64,000 bases of DNA from Canna indica. Lineage: Eukaryota; Streptophyta; Magnoliopsida; Zingiberales; Cannaceae. The stretch is taken from NCBI GenBank assembly GCA_034359265.1, contig CP136892.1, positions 15,672,501 to 15,736,500 on the forward strand, read 5' to 3'. Numbering within the stretch: position 1 is the first letter of the stretch; the number at the start of each line of letters is the position of its first letter. The translations under genes and the position numbers were made by a program. This document shows positions 21,920 through 33,664 of this stretch, piece by piece. The notes under the pieces were generated by a model. The model saw only the letters and a program-made list of their open reading frames with translations. It did not search any database and was not told the origin of the DNA.

Positions 21920-22508
21920 ATGTTTGTCGCAAGCTTTGGAATTTTATTTTGGAATGTGAGGGGCATCTCCCGACCCTCAAAGAAATATATGTGCAAGCGT
22001 ACTTGTCAAGATGTTAATTGCTCTGTTATTGCATTGCAAGATACTAAAATGACCTTGGTTTCTATTTTGGATGTCAAAAAATTATCAGGGTTTAAGAATT
22101 GTGGTTTCCTTTCAATCGATGCTATTGGATTGGCGGGAGGGGGGGGGGCAAATTCTTGTTTAGAATGTTGACATTTGGTCGTTGGACGATTCTTATATTG
22201 GTCAATTCATCCTTGCCGCTTCCTTAACGCTAAAATTCTCGGGTTTGAAATATAAAATTGCTTCAGTATATGGCCCTCCTCATCATGCTGCTCGGTCAAT
22301 CTTCTTCAGAGAACTTACCTCCTTCATCAATTCTAATTCTGAGCCTTTGATTTTGGGTGGAGACTTCAATGTGACGCTGGGTATCCAGGAGAGATCCAAC
22401 TATACGGGGAATTCCCGCGACTCATTGTGACTCTCTAGGATCTTCGCGAACTCTTGTCTCATTGATCTCCCGATTGCTGGACTTCAATTCACTTGGAGCA
22501 ACGGTCAA
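21920..22508 (+). pseudogene. LINE endonuclease domain (frameshifted)
   Basis: Starts FGILFWNVRGISRPSKK (WN motif), CSVIALQDTKM (E of the ET motif replaced by QD), a frameshift at about 22165 in a G-run, then YKIASVYGPPHH, EPLILGGDFNVTLG (GDFN) and, after a stop at 22428, FTWSNGQ leading into the RT frame. The endonuclease nicks target DNA to start reverse transcription. The E-to-Q change and the breaks should inactivate it. Confidence 0.8.
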
Positions 22509-24131
22509 TTGACACCGCGCTTTGCCAAGCTCTATCGGGTTCTCCTCTCTTTGGCGGCTTCTCAGGTTCTTCCTTTGGCAGCGGTTCAAGGGGGCGATTC
22601 GAAACTATCTGGCCATCATTACTTACTCTTCAAATCCCAAAATAAGCTGATGTCCAGATCTAAGATCTTTCGCCTTGAACTTAACTGGTTCAGCCGACCT
22701 GAATTCAAACAGATCATCCTGCTAGGATGGGGTGGATCCCAAGACATGTCTTCGGGATTGGACGGTTGGATTTCAAAATGGAGAACGCTCCGCAAAATCA
22801 TTCATCAATGGGCTTCGATTATGCGGAAAGCAGTAAGACACTCGCGTCATGAGCTGGAAGATAAAGTTGCTTCCTTTAGAGCGAAGGCTATATCTTCAGG
22901 GCTGAGCGTCCAAGAGCTTGGTGCCTTTCGAGCCGCAAAAATAAATCTGGACCACCTATATGGCGAGGAAGACCTATTTTGGCGGCGACGTGCAAAACAA
23001 CGATGGATTAGTCTTGGAGACATAAATACTCGATGTTTTCATCAATGGGCTTCCTTCTCTAAGAAGAAGAACTGGATATCAACTTTAGACACATCCCTTG
23101 GCACCATCACCGATCATGACGCTATCAAAAACGCTTTCAGGGGTTTCTATTCTTCATTGCTTGGCCGCTCCCCTCAAGATTTACTGGATATTAATTGGGA
23201 GTCCTTGCACTTCGATCCTCATCCGCTGTTACAGGATCTGGACGGGCCCTTCACGGAGGAAGAAATTTTTCAAACTATTCGTGGTATGGGATCGTTCAAG
23301 GCGCTGGGTCCCGATGGCTTACCCAATGAGTTCTTTCTTCATTTTTGGGAGATCATCAAATCCGATCTACTTGCTATTTTAGTGGAATTTTTCTTTAATC
23401 AAGAATTATTGCAGAGGGTGAACAAAGCATTCATTATTTTGATTCCTAAATTAGATGGAGCTCGGGATTTGAGGGATTTCAGGCCTATTAGTCTAGAACA
23501 TAGCATCATCCGAATCTTTTCAAAAACTCTGGCTCGTAGGATTCAACCTTTAATGGATTGCCTTATTAGCAAACAACAAGGTGCTTTCACCTCGGGAAGA
23601 AGCTCTTTGGATTATTTTCTTAACGTCCATGAAACTGTTTGGGGTTGTCATAAAATTAAAGAGGACGGGTTTCTTTTCAAAGTTGACTTTCAAAAGGCGT
23701 TTGACTCTTTAAATTGGGATTTCATTCTAAGGATGTTGTATGCTCGAGGATTCTCTTCCAGGTGGATAGCTTGGATTAAAAATCTTCTCATTTCGGATTC
23801 CTCTATTGTCATTAACGGTGACACGTCTACCATGTTTCATCATCGGAGGGTCGTTCGGCAAGGTAACCCCTTATCGCCTTATATATTTAATCTTGCTGTC
23901 GATTGTCTCTCCTTGCTTCTTGATAGGGGCATTGAGAATGGACTTCTTGAGGGGGTGCTTAGTGACCGAATAGCAGGTGGTGTTTCTCATTCATTGTTCG
24001 CTGATGACTTAATCATTTTCTCTTCGAACAATGAAGCTGCCCTCTACAATCTCAGGATCCTTCTTCGCTGTTTTGGTTGGCCTCAGGTCTTGAGGCAAAT
24101 CCAAGCTAAACTTGCGTTATTCACTTGCTAG
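22509..24131 (+). pseudogene. LINE reverse transcriptase, 540-codon open frame
   Basis: Long open RT frame. Motifs in order: EEEIFQTIRGMGSFKALGPD (about residue 248), FIILIPKLDGARDLRDFRPI, SKTLARRIQPLMDCLISKQQ, GAFTSGRSSLDYFLN, KVDFQKAFDSLNWDF (catalytic D), VVRQGNPLSPYIFNLAVDCL, and the FADDLIIF box at 23997 (catalytic DD). The N-terminal ~60 residues are the end of the endonuclease domain. It ends at a frameshift; the thumb region continues at 24155. Catalytic residues are intact, so decay is recent. Confidence 0.9.
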
Positions 24132-24154
24132 GCAATGCCTCTTTAGCCTAAGAT

Positions 24155-25504
24155 ATGACAACCTTCTTTGGCTTTTCAATGGGCGTCTTCCCTATTTCCT
24201 ATCTTGGTCTTCCACTGCGGATTGGCGGTCTTCACAAAAATGATTGGTTTCCTCTTATCAATACGATCGACAAGAGACTTAGTGGATGGAAAGGTCACCT
24301 CCTTTCACGGGCAGGACGGCTTACACTCATTAACAACACAATCTCAAGTGGACCCAGCTACATGCTTTCGTTATTCGAAGCACCCTCTTGGGTCTTAAAG
24401 AAAATTAACAAACGACGTTGAAACTTCTTTTGGACTGGAGACGGTATCTCTTCAACCAAAGGGAAATGCCTAATTAAATGGGAATCAATTACTTGCCCTC
24501 GCTCGGAAGGTGGGCTCGGAATCTTAGACTTGCAAAAGCACAATCAAGCCCGCCTTGGTTCTTGGCTTTGGAAATATTTATCCCGCTCTGATCTTCAATG
24601 GATTGATATTATTCGAGCTTCTTCAGGTGATAATTGGGAATGGTTTGAGTCTTGGCATGGGAATCAGGCCTCTGCAATTTGGCGAAAAATTCTGAAACTT
24701 CAATTAATCTTTAGAAGTAGCATCTCTTACTCCATTGGCTCCGGGACAACTATAAAGCTTTGGATTGTCCCCTGGTTTGGCAGCGAGAGCTTAGCACTGA
24801 GGTTTCCAAATTTATTTAGATTTGCAACAAATCCAAACATATCAATTTCTGAGGCTAGAAGTCTTAACGACAGGGAGGATTTTCAAGGATGGAACATTTC
24901 TTTCTCCACCTACTTGGATCCGGCTCATCTCCAGGGATTGACTCAAGCTCTTGAACATGTTCAGTACTCGGAAGGTGAGGATTTGATTCTATGGAAATGG
25001 ACGAATGATAAGACCTTCTCTACTAAGTCTCTCTACCGGTTATTGAGCTTTCGTGGTTTGGTTGATCCCTCTTACCGTCTTATTTGGCAATGTAAACTTC
25101 CTCCTAAAATTTTAGTTTTCACTTGGATTTGGATTCGCAAACGGCTCCTTACTCGAGACAGGCTGGCTCGTTGGGGATTGGTTCTTGATCAAGTTTGTTT
25201 GCTTTGTGAGCTAGAACCGGAATCTCATGATCATATATTCAGTCAATGCCAATTTTCACAAGTTTCTTGGTCCCTTTTTCTCACGCAATTGAAGTTTCCA
25301 TTCTTCCATCTGACTTGGAAGATGGGGGATATCCGATGGGATCATAACAGGCATTCCAACCACAAGAAAGCTCGGATTCTCTTTGTTTGGTGTTGGTTTA
25401 TTTGGTATGAATGCAACAGGAGATGCTTCAAAAACATCTCAAGAGGCTTGACAAATCTCCTTACCTCAATGATCGCCTTCATCGACTCTTATACAATTTT
25501 TTGA
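24155..25504 (+). pseudogene. LINE RT thumb and zf-RVT region
   Basis: 24155-24421 has the post-RT motifs FPISYLGLPLRIGGLHKNDW and SRAGRLTLINNTISS, ending at an in-frame TGA (24419-24421). The frame then continues NFFWTGDG and GGLGILDLQKHNQARLGSWL into 24530-25504, with zf-RVT motifs (LIWQCKLPPKILVFTWIW, VCLLCELEPESHDHIFSQC). No RNase H domain follows; the element ends at the poly-A. Confidence 0.85.
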
Positions 25505-25698
25505 TCTTGAATGGATGTAGTGGCTGTTATTCCTATTGGCTAAATCTTATGGTGTGGTGTTTTAGTATGCTCTCTGTTTTTCTTCTGTATTTTAACTTCC
25601 TCGCTTTAAATTTTCTCTTTTTCCCCTCATGTATTCTATTCTTGCTCATGAATTGAATACAATGCTTTATTTCAAAAAAAAAAGAACAAAATCAATTC

Positions 25699-28310
25699 GG
25701 ATGAAGCAAGGGAACTGGTAAAAGATGTTAGTTTTGTAGAAATCTTTCAAGCCATTAAGTCTATGGGGAGAGGGAAGAGTTCAGGAGTTGATGGATACAT
25801 TCTTGAGTTTTATTTGAACTGCTGGGATATAGTAAAAGGTACCATGAAAAGTGAATTCAATGCTGTATTCAAAAGTGGATATGTTCCTGCAGAATGGAAA
25901 GAAACTATCTTAGTGATGATTCCAAAGATTGTAACTCCTAAGACTATTATTGAATTTAGACCAATTGCACTATGTAATGTTGTGTACAAGATTTTTGCAA
26001 AGGTCTTAACAAACAGAATCAGGAGACTGCTAGGGAAGCTAATTGGGATTGAACATAGTGCTTTTGTACCTAATAGGTGTCTTCATGATTGCATTGTATT
26101 GCTTAATGAAATGGTGAATTCTACACATAAGTCTAGAGCCAGAGAGCCAATTCTCATCTTAAAGTTGGATCTCGAAAAGGCTTATGACAGGTCAAATTGG
26201 AATGTCATTTTGTGCATAATGAAAAGCATGGATTTTCTTGAGATTTTCAGAAAATTGATAAATTCTTGCATGGAGGAAGTTAGATTCTCTGTTTAGGTAA
26301 ATGGTGTTCAATCAAGAAAATTTGAAAGTTTCAAAGGAATAAGGCAGGGGGATCCTTTATCCCCCTACCTCTTCATCATTATGGAACAATTATTTTCAGA
26401 GCTAATGAATAGAGCTGTTGAGAACAAAAAGATCATTCATTTCAAACTAGGAGATGTAAGTCTGAGTCATATTTTGTTTGCGGATGACATGGTACTATTT
26501 GTCAAAGGCAGTGAGAGTTCTCTAATAAATCTGAAGAAACTCTTTTAAATAAGTATTGTAAGCTTACAAGGCAGAAAATAAATAAGGAGAAATCATAAGA
26601 AAAAAACTCCTGGGAAGTGCAGTGTGGAGTACAAGCATAAAGTGTGTCAACAATTGAACATCAAGCAGGGAAACTATCCTATGAAGTATTTAGGCATCTT
26701 TGTGTCCCCAAAGAGGTTGGAAAACAAGTATCAAATGAAGCTTGTGAGTAAGGTAAAGAAGAAATTTGAATGTTGGGCTAAAAAACAAATTACTCAAGCT
26801 GGTAAGAAAGGAAATCAGCTGTTTTAATCAATTGGGGATAAGTAACTGATAGCAGATGCAAGTGGGGCTTAGGGATCAGAAATCTTCATGTGATGAAAAA
26901 GGAATTAGTGGCAAAAAGGATCCTGCCTATGTTGAATAAGGAGGATTCACCATGGGTAAGACTACTGAATGTTAAGTACAGTGGCTTAAATCCTTGGATG
27001 GAAAGTAGAACTGGTTTGTCCTGGAATGCAAAAGCCATTATGGGGAGTATGTTGGAGCTCAGAGATGGGCTAAGGAAAATGGTTGGTAATTGTAAAGATG
27101 TAGACATATGGAATGATTCATGGATCTCGAAAATTCCAATGAAATGGTGGCCTACATATCTGAATGTTCATGAGTTGAGAAAATATGATTTAGTAAATGA
27201 GTTGATGCAAGAAGGAAACTGGAATGTCTCTATTCTGAATCAATGTTTTGGTGAGCAGAAGAATAGTTGATGTATGGGTTGATGCTGAAAAGGGAAGGGA
27301 TAGATGGGTGTGGAGCTTAAATGATTCTGGAGTATTATCAACAAAAAGAGCATATTGCTATATTAAGGATAAAGAGGTTAGCAAAGAGACCTGTGACTTC
27401 AATTGGCTGAGTTTTTGGAGATTAAAGATGTCTGAAAGGGTCAAAGTTTTTATCTGGAAGTTAATCTGGGGTAGACTTCCCACCTCAAAATGGTTTGGAA
27501 AGTTTACAGGAGTTGATCATGATGCTTGTTTTGTTTGTAAATCTGGAGAGGATGATGGTGAGCATTTTCTTTTTAACTGTGAATTTGCAAACAGGTATTG
27601 GACTATGTCTGAAAGGAAGCTGAGAATATCTTTCATGAAGAGGGAAGAATGGAAAAATGGTGGCTGGATGAGGGAAGCTGATGCATTTGACAAGGCATCT
27701 GGAACAAAGCTAACTGTCTTCATAGCAGTCTCACTATGGCTGCTATGGAAAAACAAAAACTAGGGCAAGTACGAAGGAAAACTGAATAACATGCATTCTA
27801 TGTTTGCAAAAGCTTTAAATGACACTTTGTGCTATAATGATGAAGGTGAAGATAGTATGATGAAGCAGGTTGTGAAGTTTAATGTAAATTTAGATGCAGT
27901 TTATTATGCTGATAGGGGGGTTGTTTCAAAAGAATTATTGTGTGATGCAGCCTGTAGGAGTGCAACAGAGGGAGGCGCAGGTTAAGTTTTGATTGAAGAT
28001 GACAAATGGAGGTTCATTGGTGCTGAAAAACTTCGTGTGAAGTGTCCATTGAAAGCTGAACTTGTTTCCATCTTTTATGGCTTGATAATGTAAGAAAAAA
28101 GGATTTAAGTAATGTTGTTGTTATGTCAGGTTGCTTAAGAGCAATTAAAATCCCAAAGGGAGAGTTCAAAGCTCCATGGGAAATGGAAGGTTTGGTTAGC
28201 AAAATTTGGCATATTGAAGGTTTGGTAGATGTGCTTGACTGGGTTTATGTAAATAGGGATGTAAATAAGATTTCACATTGTGTTGCCTCATTGCAACCTC
28301 TGCAATGAGT
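25699..28310 (+). pseudogene. LINE RT, zf-RVT and RNase H domains (broken)
   Basis: RT motifs: SMGRGKSSGVDGY, VMIPKI, FRPIALCNVVYKIFAKVL, SAFVPNRCLHDC, LKLDLEKAYDRSNW (25763-26296), then after a stop IRQGDPLSPYLF and the catalytic box LFADDMVLF (about 26476). zf-RVT at 27248-27763: WLSFWRLKMSERVKVFIWKL, ACFVCKSGEDDGEHFLFNC. RNase H remnant from 27940: CDAACRSATEGGAG, then KAELVSIFYGL, and a tail YVNRDVNKISHCVASL ending at 28308. Several frameshifts and stops occur after 26300. Confidence 0.85.
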
Positions 28311-29042
28311 GGTAAGTATGCTGGGAAAATAGAGTAGAGAATGTGAATAAGATTGAGTATGTGCTGGAACATTGTAATGATCACTTTGATGCTTTTATGA
28401 ATAATATTGTTAATACTCATAGGGAATATAATTCGATTCAGTCGGTTGGCGATGGAAGCACGATCAATGATCCTCTGCTCTATCTATCCAACGGCTGGGT
28501 AGAAAGTAACCCGAATTGAGTATGATTTCTTTTTAAAGAAAATATGCTCACATCAAATTAAATATAATTCAACCAAATCAAGTCTAATTTGATTTTGATT
28601 GAGGCTCCAATTAAGTCAATTTTTAATTAAAAAAAGTAACATCAACAACGAGTTAATTAGTTGTAAGTATCAGCGCAATGTCCACAAGCTTTGCTCATCA
28701 TCCACCACTTTTGCACTTTCATTTAGACATCTTATATTCTTGTTATTATGCAACAACAGAAGTTGAATTGACATGACGTACATCAATAAAAAGAATACAT
28801 TTGCGGTAATGGAATTTTAATTACTCTTAACAGAAGAACTTTAATTGGCATTTCATCAAAGTATTCCACTTGAAGCACAAGGCATTCAGCAGCAACACAT
28901 GACAAGGCTACGCTCGGTTATCTTCCCTCCATGAAATTAAACAACCATGCTATCAGTGTTTGTCATCTTTTTGTGTCTCGATTAAACACAGAAGATGGAT
29001 AACTCATAGACTGCTGCTGAGTAGACACTGGAACTCATCGCT
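28311..29042. other. LINE tail and MUB 3' flank
   Basis: 28311-28450 is probably the LINE 3' UTR. 28545-28640 is related to the repeat at about 8690-8750. From about 28880 to 29042 lies the likely 3' UTR of the MUB gene (minus strand). No other gene was seen. Confidence 0.5.
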
Positions 29043-30723
29043 CTACAATATGGAACAGAAACAGGATGTCTTCTTCGGCAACTCGTCAATTTTTTTCTCT
29101 GCCAAAATAAATTTTGTAATGATCTTAATTTCCAACCAAACTTCTGGCAAAGTAACTTCAAAGTGCTACAAGCCGCAAGGAATGGGGTTCTGATACCATG
29201 TATGTTTTGCAAGTGTTGCGTTCAAACTGATATAAACAAGGGAAAATGTAAATGTAAAATGAGATTTCCCTTACCCGTTTTAGAGTTAGCTGATGATGGC
29301 TGAACAATGACATGCATGGTAATAACCCCTCCGGGGAGCTCACCAAAAGTTGGTGTGCACTGAGAGATTGTTCTGCTGTTCTCCAAAATTTTCCCACTAC
29401 TTATCAGTTTGACATCATTAGCGACTTTTGGTATGATCTTCTTATCTACAACAAAGACAATATTTGAATATGAGTCACCCTAGCTCAACAGAACAGCAAA
29501 TGAAGTGCCAAAGCAGTAGATTAACATAGCAAAATAGGCATATTTTATCAATTAACAAGGCAAAATATTTTAGAAGTAAGAGAATACTGATGATTGAAAA
29601 TCAAAATTGTATTTCTCAATTTCACAGTTAATCAAACATTGTCCAAAAAAACAAATACATATATCATTTCAAAGTAAAACCAAAGCTACACAAGAAACCA
29701 CTTACAAGCAAATGAATAATTGTCTAAGAAAGCATAGTGAACCCATTTTCATGAAAATTATGATAATCTAAAACTATCTCTTCTTCAGAATATGCTGCTA
29801 ACAATCCAAACAAAAGCAACCTTGCAAAGCTATGTAGCTATTCAGAATATGCTGCTAAGCATCCATAAAAATAGTCCAATGACAATAAGCCAATTAAGAG
29901 AAAAAGAGTTGATTTCTCAAATTTGGGGCAGTAACTGATTGTTGATGATAATTGTCTAAAGCTTAAAATTGAGGACACTTTGAGATTGGAAATGTTTGGT
30001 ACTTGGATCTAAGTCTGATGTCCACTGCTGCACTCAACTGCCTCTAAAACTAGAAAGAAACAAGAGAATATCAAATGGCAAAGGATGGAATCAAAACATA
30101 ACTTCGAAAGAGAACAAAAGAGTACCTTCAAACGTCAAATACACATGATATCCAATTAAAGCTTCTTTGTATGGCATGAAGCGTCATGTGCCAGGGTGCA
30201 CCATGGATCACAACCTGCCCCATTCAACAAAGTTGGTTGCTATCCCCTTCATATGCCATCACCATACATCCTAGAATCATGCTCATCTCAAAGTTTGGGC
30301 TAAGTTCAACTACAGTAACAAGAAAATTACTATGACGCATTCTATATCTGGTGAAAATTTGGTATCCACCATAGCTGAACTAAGTTTGTAGTTTCCCTCC
30401 TACACAGCACAATTTTTTCCAAGTTTTGACCCTCATCAACTTTAAGTTTTTATCAGATCATAGTCAACCTTGTTTAAGCTAAAGAATGCACACAGTCCAA
30501 GAAACGTATACAGGATTCACAACAAAGGAAAATGAGAAAGATAATCTTTGGCAGATCTAAAACACCCAAGAAGACAAAGCACCAAGTTCCTACCTCGCGG
30601 CCATTCAGAAATTATCCTTTCCTTGAGCATCGCAACCGTGGAAGACGAAGCATACCGGATGGGACCAATGTCTGATCCATCAAACAGACGAAATCTGAGC
30701 TCGACCAAATCCTCCTCTGGCAT
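29043..30723 (-). CDS. MUB: membrane-anchored ubiquitin-fold protein (MUB)
   Basis: Intact three-exon gene for a 118-residue MUB, a prenylated ubiquitin-fold protein that in Arabidopsis sits at the plasma membrane and docks group VI E2 ubiquitin-conjugating enzymes. Exon 1 (30723-30594): MPEEDLVELRFRLFDGSDIG, PIRYASSSTVAMLKERII, SEWPR. Exon 2 (29445-29275): DKKIIPKVANDVKLISSGKI, LENSRTISQC, FGELPGGVITMHVIVQP. Exon 3 (29098-29043): KKIDELPKKTSCFCSIL then TAG. The C-terminal CSIL is a CaaX box, with a second Cys two residues upstream that is often S-acylated in the family. Both introns (30593-29446 and 29274-29099) are GT-AG and phase 1, and all joins keep frame. Length matches the family (about 117-120). 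It is one of only two intact host protein genes in the window. Confidence 0.95.
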
Positions 30724-30730
30724 TTGCAAT

Positions 30731-30863
30731 CTGCCGCAGATCAAGAACAAGACCTAACCAACTAACACAAGATCAGTGGACGAAATCATCACTCTCCATC
30801 CAACCAAGAGTTCAAACAACTCAATTCTGCGAAGAGAAAGAGGGAGGAGCGGAAAAATCTCAC
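30731..30863 (-). other. probable 5' UTR intron of MUB
   Basis: Minus strand: ATAAAG|GTGAGATTTT donor at 30863 and CTGCGGCAG|ATTGCAAATG acceptor, seven bases before the start codon. The intron is 133 nt. The in-frame upstream ATG at 30750 lies inside this intron, supporting the start at 30723. Confidence 0.7.
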
Positions 30864-30940
30864 CTTTATGCGGAATTCGAGCTGGTACGTGCCGGATTGG
30901 AGAGAGGGGCGCAACCGCGAGATCTCGAATTGGATTGAAG

Positions 30941-30956
30941 AGGTTATAAATAAATA
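30941..30956 (-). promoter_or_regulatory. TATA-like box of MUB
   Basis: The minus strand reads TAGTATTTATTTATAACC about 80-90 bases upstream of the 5' UTR donor, a plausible core promoter. Other AT-rich sites exist nearby, so this is tentative. Confidence 0.4.
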
Positions 30957-30960
30957 CTAG

Positions 30961-33199
30961 GGTTAGGGATTCGAGAGCGAAGCATTCTTCTGCGAAAGAA
31001 GAGAAGGAAAGAGGGAAAGAAAGGGTTTTTGCTTTGAGTGGCTACGAAGACGACAATGTCATTTTAAAAGTTATTCTTCTCTTCTTCTTCTTCTTTTTCT
31101 TTTTTATTTTATTATTTTAAAAATTTAAGAGAATGTAAAATAGAATATTATAAAACGAAACTATGAGTACCACACTTGATGATAATTTATTATATATTAT
31201 TTAGATATTTAAGATTTGATCCCTAATATAATCATCTATGATTTTTTATTTTTATTAAAAAACAATATTATAAAAAATGATATTGATGTAAATTCAAGAT
31301 AATATACTATATTACATGCTAATAAAATAAGTAAGAAATAGTAGAAAACATATGTAATTTGTATAGTAGAAAGTAAAGTTGGAGTCAATATTAGGGTTAT
31401 TAAAGGAATAATGGAACTGCACACAAGCTTATTGGTTTAATGATGCAAGGGGTATATGGATAATTATGTGGGTAGGGTGAAAGAGTTGAAGGAGATTGTT
31501 AAATATGGTAACGCAAACATTTTAGATTTGTTGAATGAATATGTCTTAAACGAGGTTTATAGTCGCTTTGGTTAACACGACTTCGTGTAAAAGAAAGTTG
31601 TGTTTTTTAATCTTATTTAATTGAAAAATGTAATTTTCTCAGTTAGTATAGTAACTTACTAAGGATGACATAAGTAAATTACACTTTTTTATTTTCATTT
31701 AAAAGACAAAGTTAATTTTATTCTTTGATTTACTTTTAATATTAAATTTATAATTTATGTTGTCGACATTATAAGATTAGATCATTCATGAATTCTTGAC
31801 TTATTTATTTTAATTCAATTTATTTGGAGTAGAATATGTAATTTTTATATTAACTCCAAATTTAAACTTTCATATATAATAAATTATATATTATATTATT
31901 TATATATGAAAAACTGATCCATTTTTGTGTGTGTATATATATATATATATGTCAAAATATTAATTTACAAATAAATTTTAATTTTTTATATATACTAATA
32001 TATATTAAAATATTAATTTATAAGAAGAATGATATATTAGTCACTTGATGAAGTAGTAAATATGTTTTAAAAACTTACATATCAATTAATTTTTTGTCAA
32101 CCAAATATTTTTTTGATACTTTTCAAAAAATATATGTGAAAAATTAATTTATGAGAATTATAATTTTTCATAAAAATTTACTTTTCATATCAATCAAACA
32201 AGGTCTAGATTTTGAATCAGGGCGTTTAGGTGCATTCCTAACGGGCCACTCTCTAATCTACCTCTAGAGAAGAGTGAAGTTGAAATTATTTGAGTTGTCA
32301 TTTTTGGAAGAAAAAAATAAGGAATATTAAATAATATATAATCAATAGATATTGAATATTAAGTGTGTTTATACTCGCATGGTCTATTCTCACGTGTAGA
32401 TTTAAAATTTTTAATCTCATTATCTTGTTTCATAAAACAGGGTTAATTTTATTTTGCTCATAATTTTATTTTTCGTCGAAACCATTTAAAAAATTTAACT
32501 AATTTTAATTTGGTGTCCAGTTTTAATGATTATTTCAATTTAAGCCATACATCATGTAGCTTACTCTTTATGTGTCAATACTTAATTAAAATGTAAACAA
32601 ATACTTTTGCGCTCCTTTTATTATTAATGTTTGGTGTATTAATTAGTTTATCTAAATATATATTTAATAATATTATTGAGAACTTTTGTTGCATGACCTT
32701 ATCTTTTCATTCTACGGGTACTCAATATTTCTTCATATGCAGAAAGAAATTTGAAAACGAAAGCGGAATGCCAACTTCCTAGATAAGTACTATTAGTTTT
32801 ATGATATTTCACCTAATAATAATAACAACAACATATTTAAGATAATAAATTAATGCTCTCCATCAAAATTTTTAAATAATAATTAATGAAACACTAGTCA
32901 TGGTAAGTATTGGTAAAAATGAATGTTCACACTAATTAGTTTCCATGATAATAATTAATTAGTTTGATCATCAATAATGGTCTGCCGACACTTTGAATGA
33001 TATATTTATATAGATATAGGTAGAGAAAAAAAATGAATAAATTGATTAAAATTGTTGTGATGGGAACCCTAGATGCTACAATTAAAATAAGTTGAGAATA
33101 ATGATATATGCATTCATTCATGCATGCAAAGAATGGTATCTAACTGAGGGGGGTCCCATTTTGGATTGAATAAGTTGAACTAATTAAAGGAAATGATTC
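30961..33199. other. AT-rich intergenic, nothing recognised
   Basis: About 2.2 kb of AT-rich sequence with a short (TA)n at about 31933-31950 and no supported ORF, TE domain or RNA gene. The first few hundred bases should include MUB promoter sequence (CT-rich on the plus strand near 31077-31100). Confidence 0.5.
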
Positions 33200-33664
33200 C
33201 TTTGCCATAGAAGAAGTTTGGAACACATCTTTTCTCTTCTTTTTTATCCATCTTCCTTACTTCCCTCTCTTTCTTCGCCTTCAGTCCTTTCTAGCACCAG
33301 GGTAGTCGACAAACTGCCATTGCTACAGCATCTGTGTGTGGAAAAAAATGATCATTTTTTACTGGAAAGGAGAGCGAGCAATGGAAGCTATCATCAACTT
33401 GTTTTCCTCCGTGGTAGTGTGACCTCAAAAAATAGTCTTCACCTTGCTTCTGTTCCAAGTATTCATTTTTCTTCTCGAGCCAAATCATTCTAAGATGAAA
33501 ACCTCTTCGACAATGAGCATATCCAAAAAGCCAAAATGGAGGTGTGGCACCACATCCGCCTCCTGAATCCATGGCTTCTCTCAAGTGTGCTTGGAGAATG
33601 CGTGAACAAGCACGCTATGCTCCTCCACCAAGTAGCCCGTTCTGTGTGTGAGTGGAAATGCCGT
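33200..33664 (+). other. unassigned open region
   Basis: A plus-strand stretch (about 33520-33650) reads KAKMEVWHHIRLLNPWLL and NKHAMLLHQVARSVCEWKC without a stop, but no family was recognised and there is no supported start. It could be a gene scrap or chance. Listed so that it is not lost. Confidence 0.3.

Larger units (their letters stand above)
20799..25682 (+). mobile_element. LINE inserted in LINE, 16-bp target duplication
   Basis: The 16-bp repeat agaacaaaatcaattc at 20783-20798 and 25683-25698 brackets the element, which ends in a poly-A run (25673-25683). It has an ORF1-like C-terminal region, endonuclease, RT, and zf-RVT. ORF1 lacks a visible DUF4283/CCHC, so the 5' end is truncated or highly diverged. 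The perfect target duplication and long open RT frame mark it as the youngest LINE insertion in the window. Confidence 0.93.
11930..28310 (+). mobile_element. LINE split by four nested insertions
   Basis: A single plus-strand LINE can be followed through its pieces: ORF1 (11934-12954, 13751-14402), endonuclease (14405-14848, 16661-16796, 20096-20350), linker/RT start (20350-20782), RT, zf-RVT and RNase H (25699-28310). The reading resumes across each insertion at the exact target-site duplication: hAT 12963-13742, CACTA 14849-16657, solo LTR 16802-20090 and LINE 20799-25682. With these removed the element is about 5.6 kb. It carries several stops and frameshifts and is dead. Its own target duplication was not found. 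Confidence 0.85.

Noticed and set aside
22509..24131. Active LINE polymerase
   Set aside because: The RT frame is open, but the endonuclease upstream has a frameshift and stop and the thumb region follows after another frameshift, so the element is not functional as it stands.
33218..33664. Candidate small host gene
   Set aside because: Readable segment without a start, no family recognised; kept only as an unassigned region.
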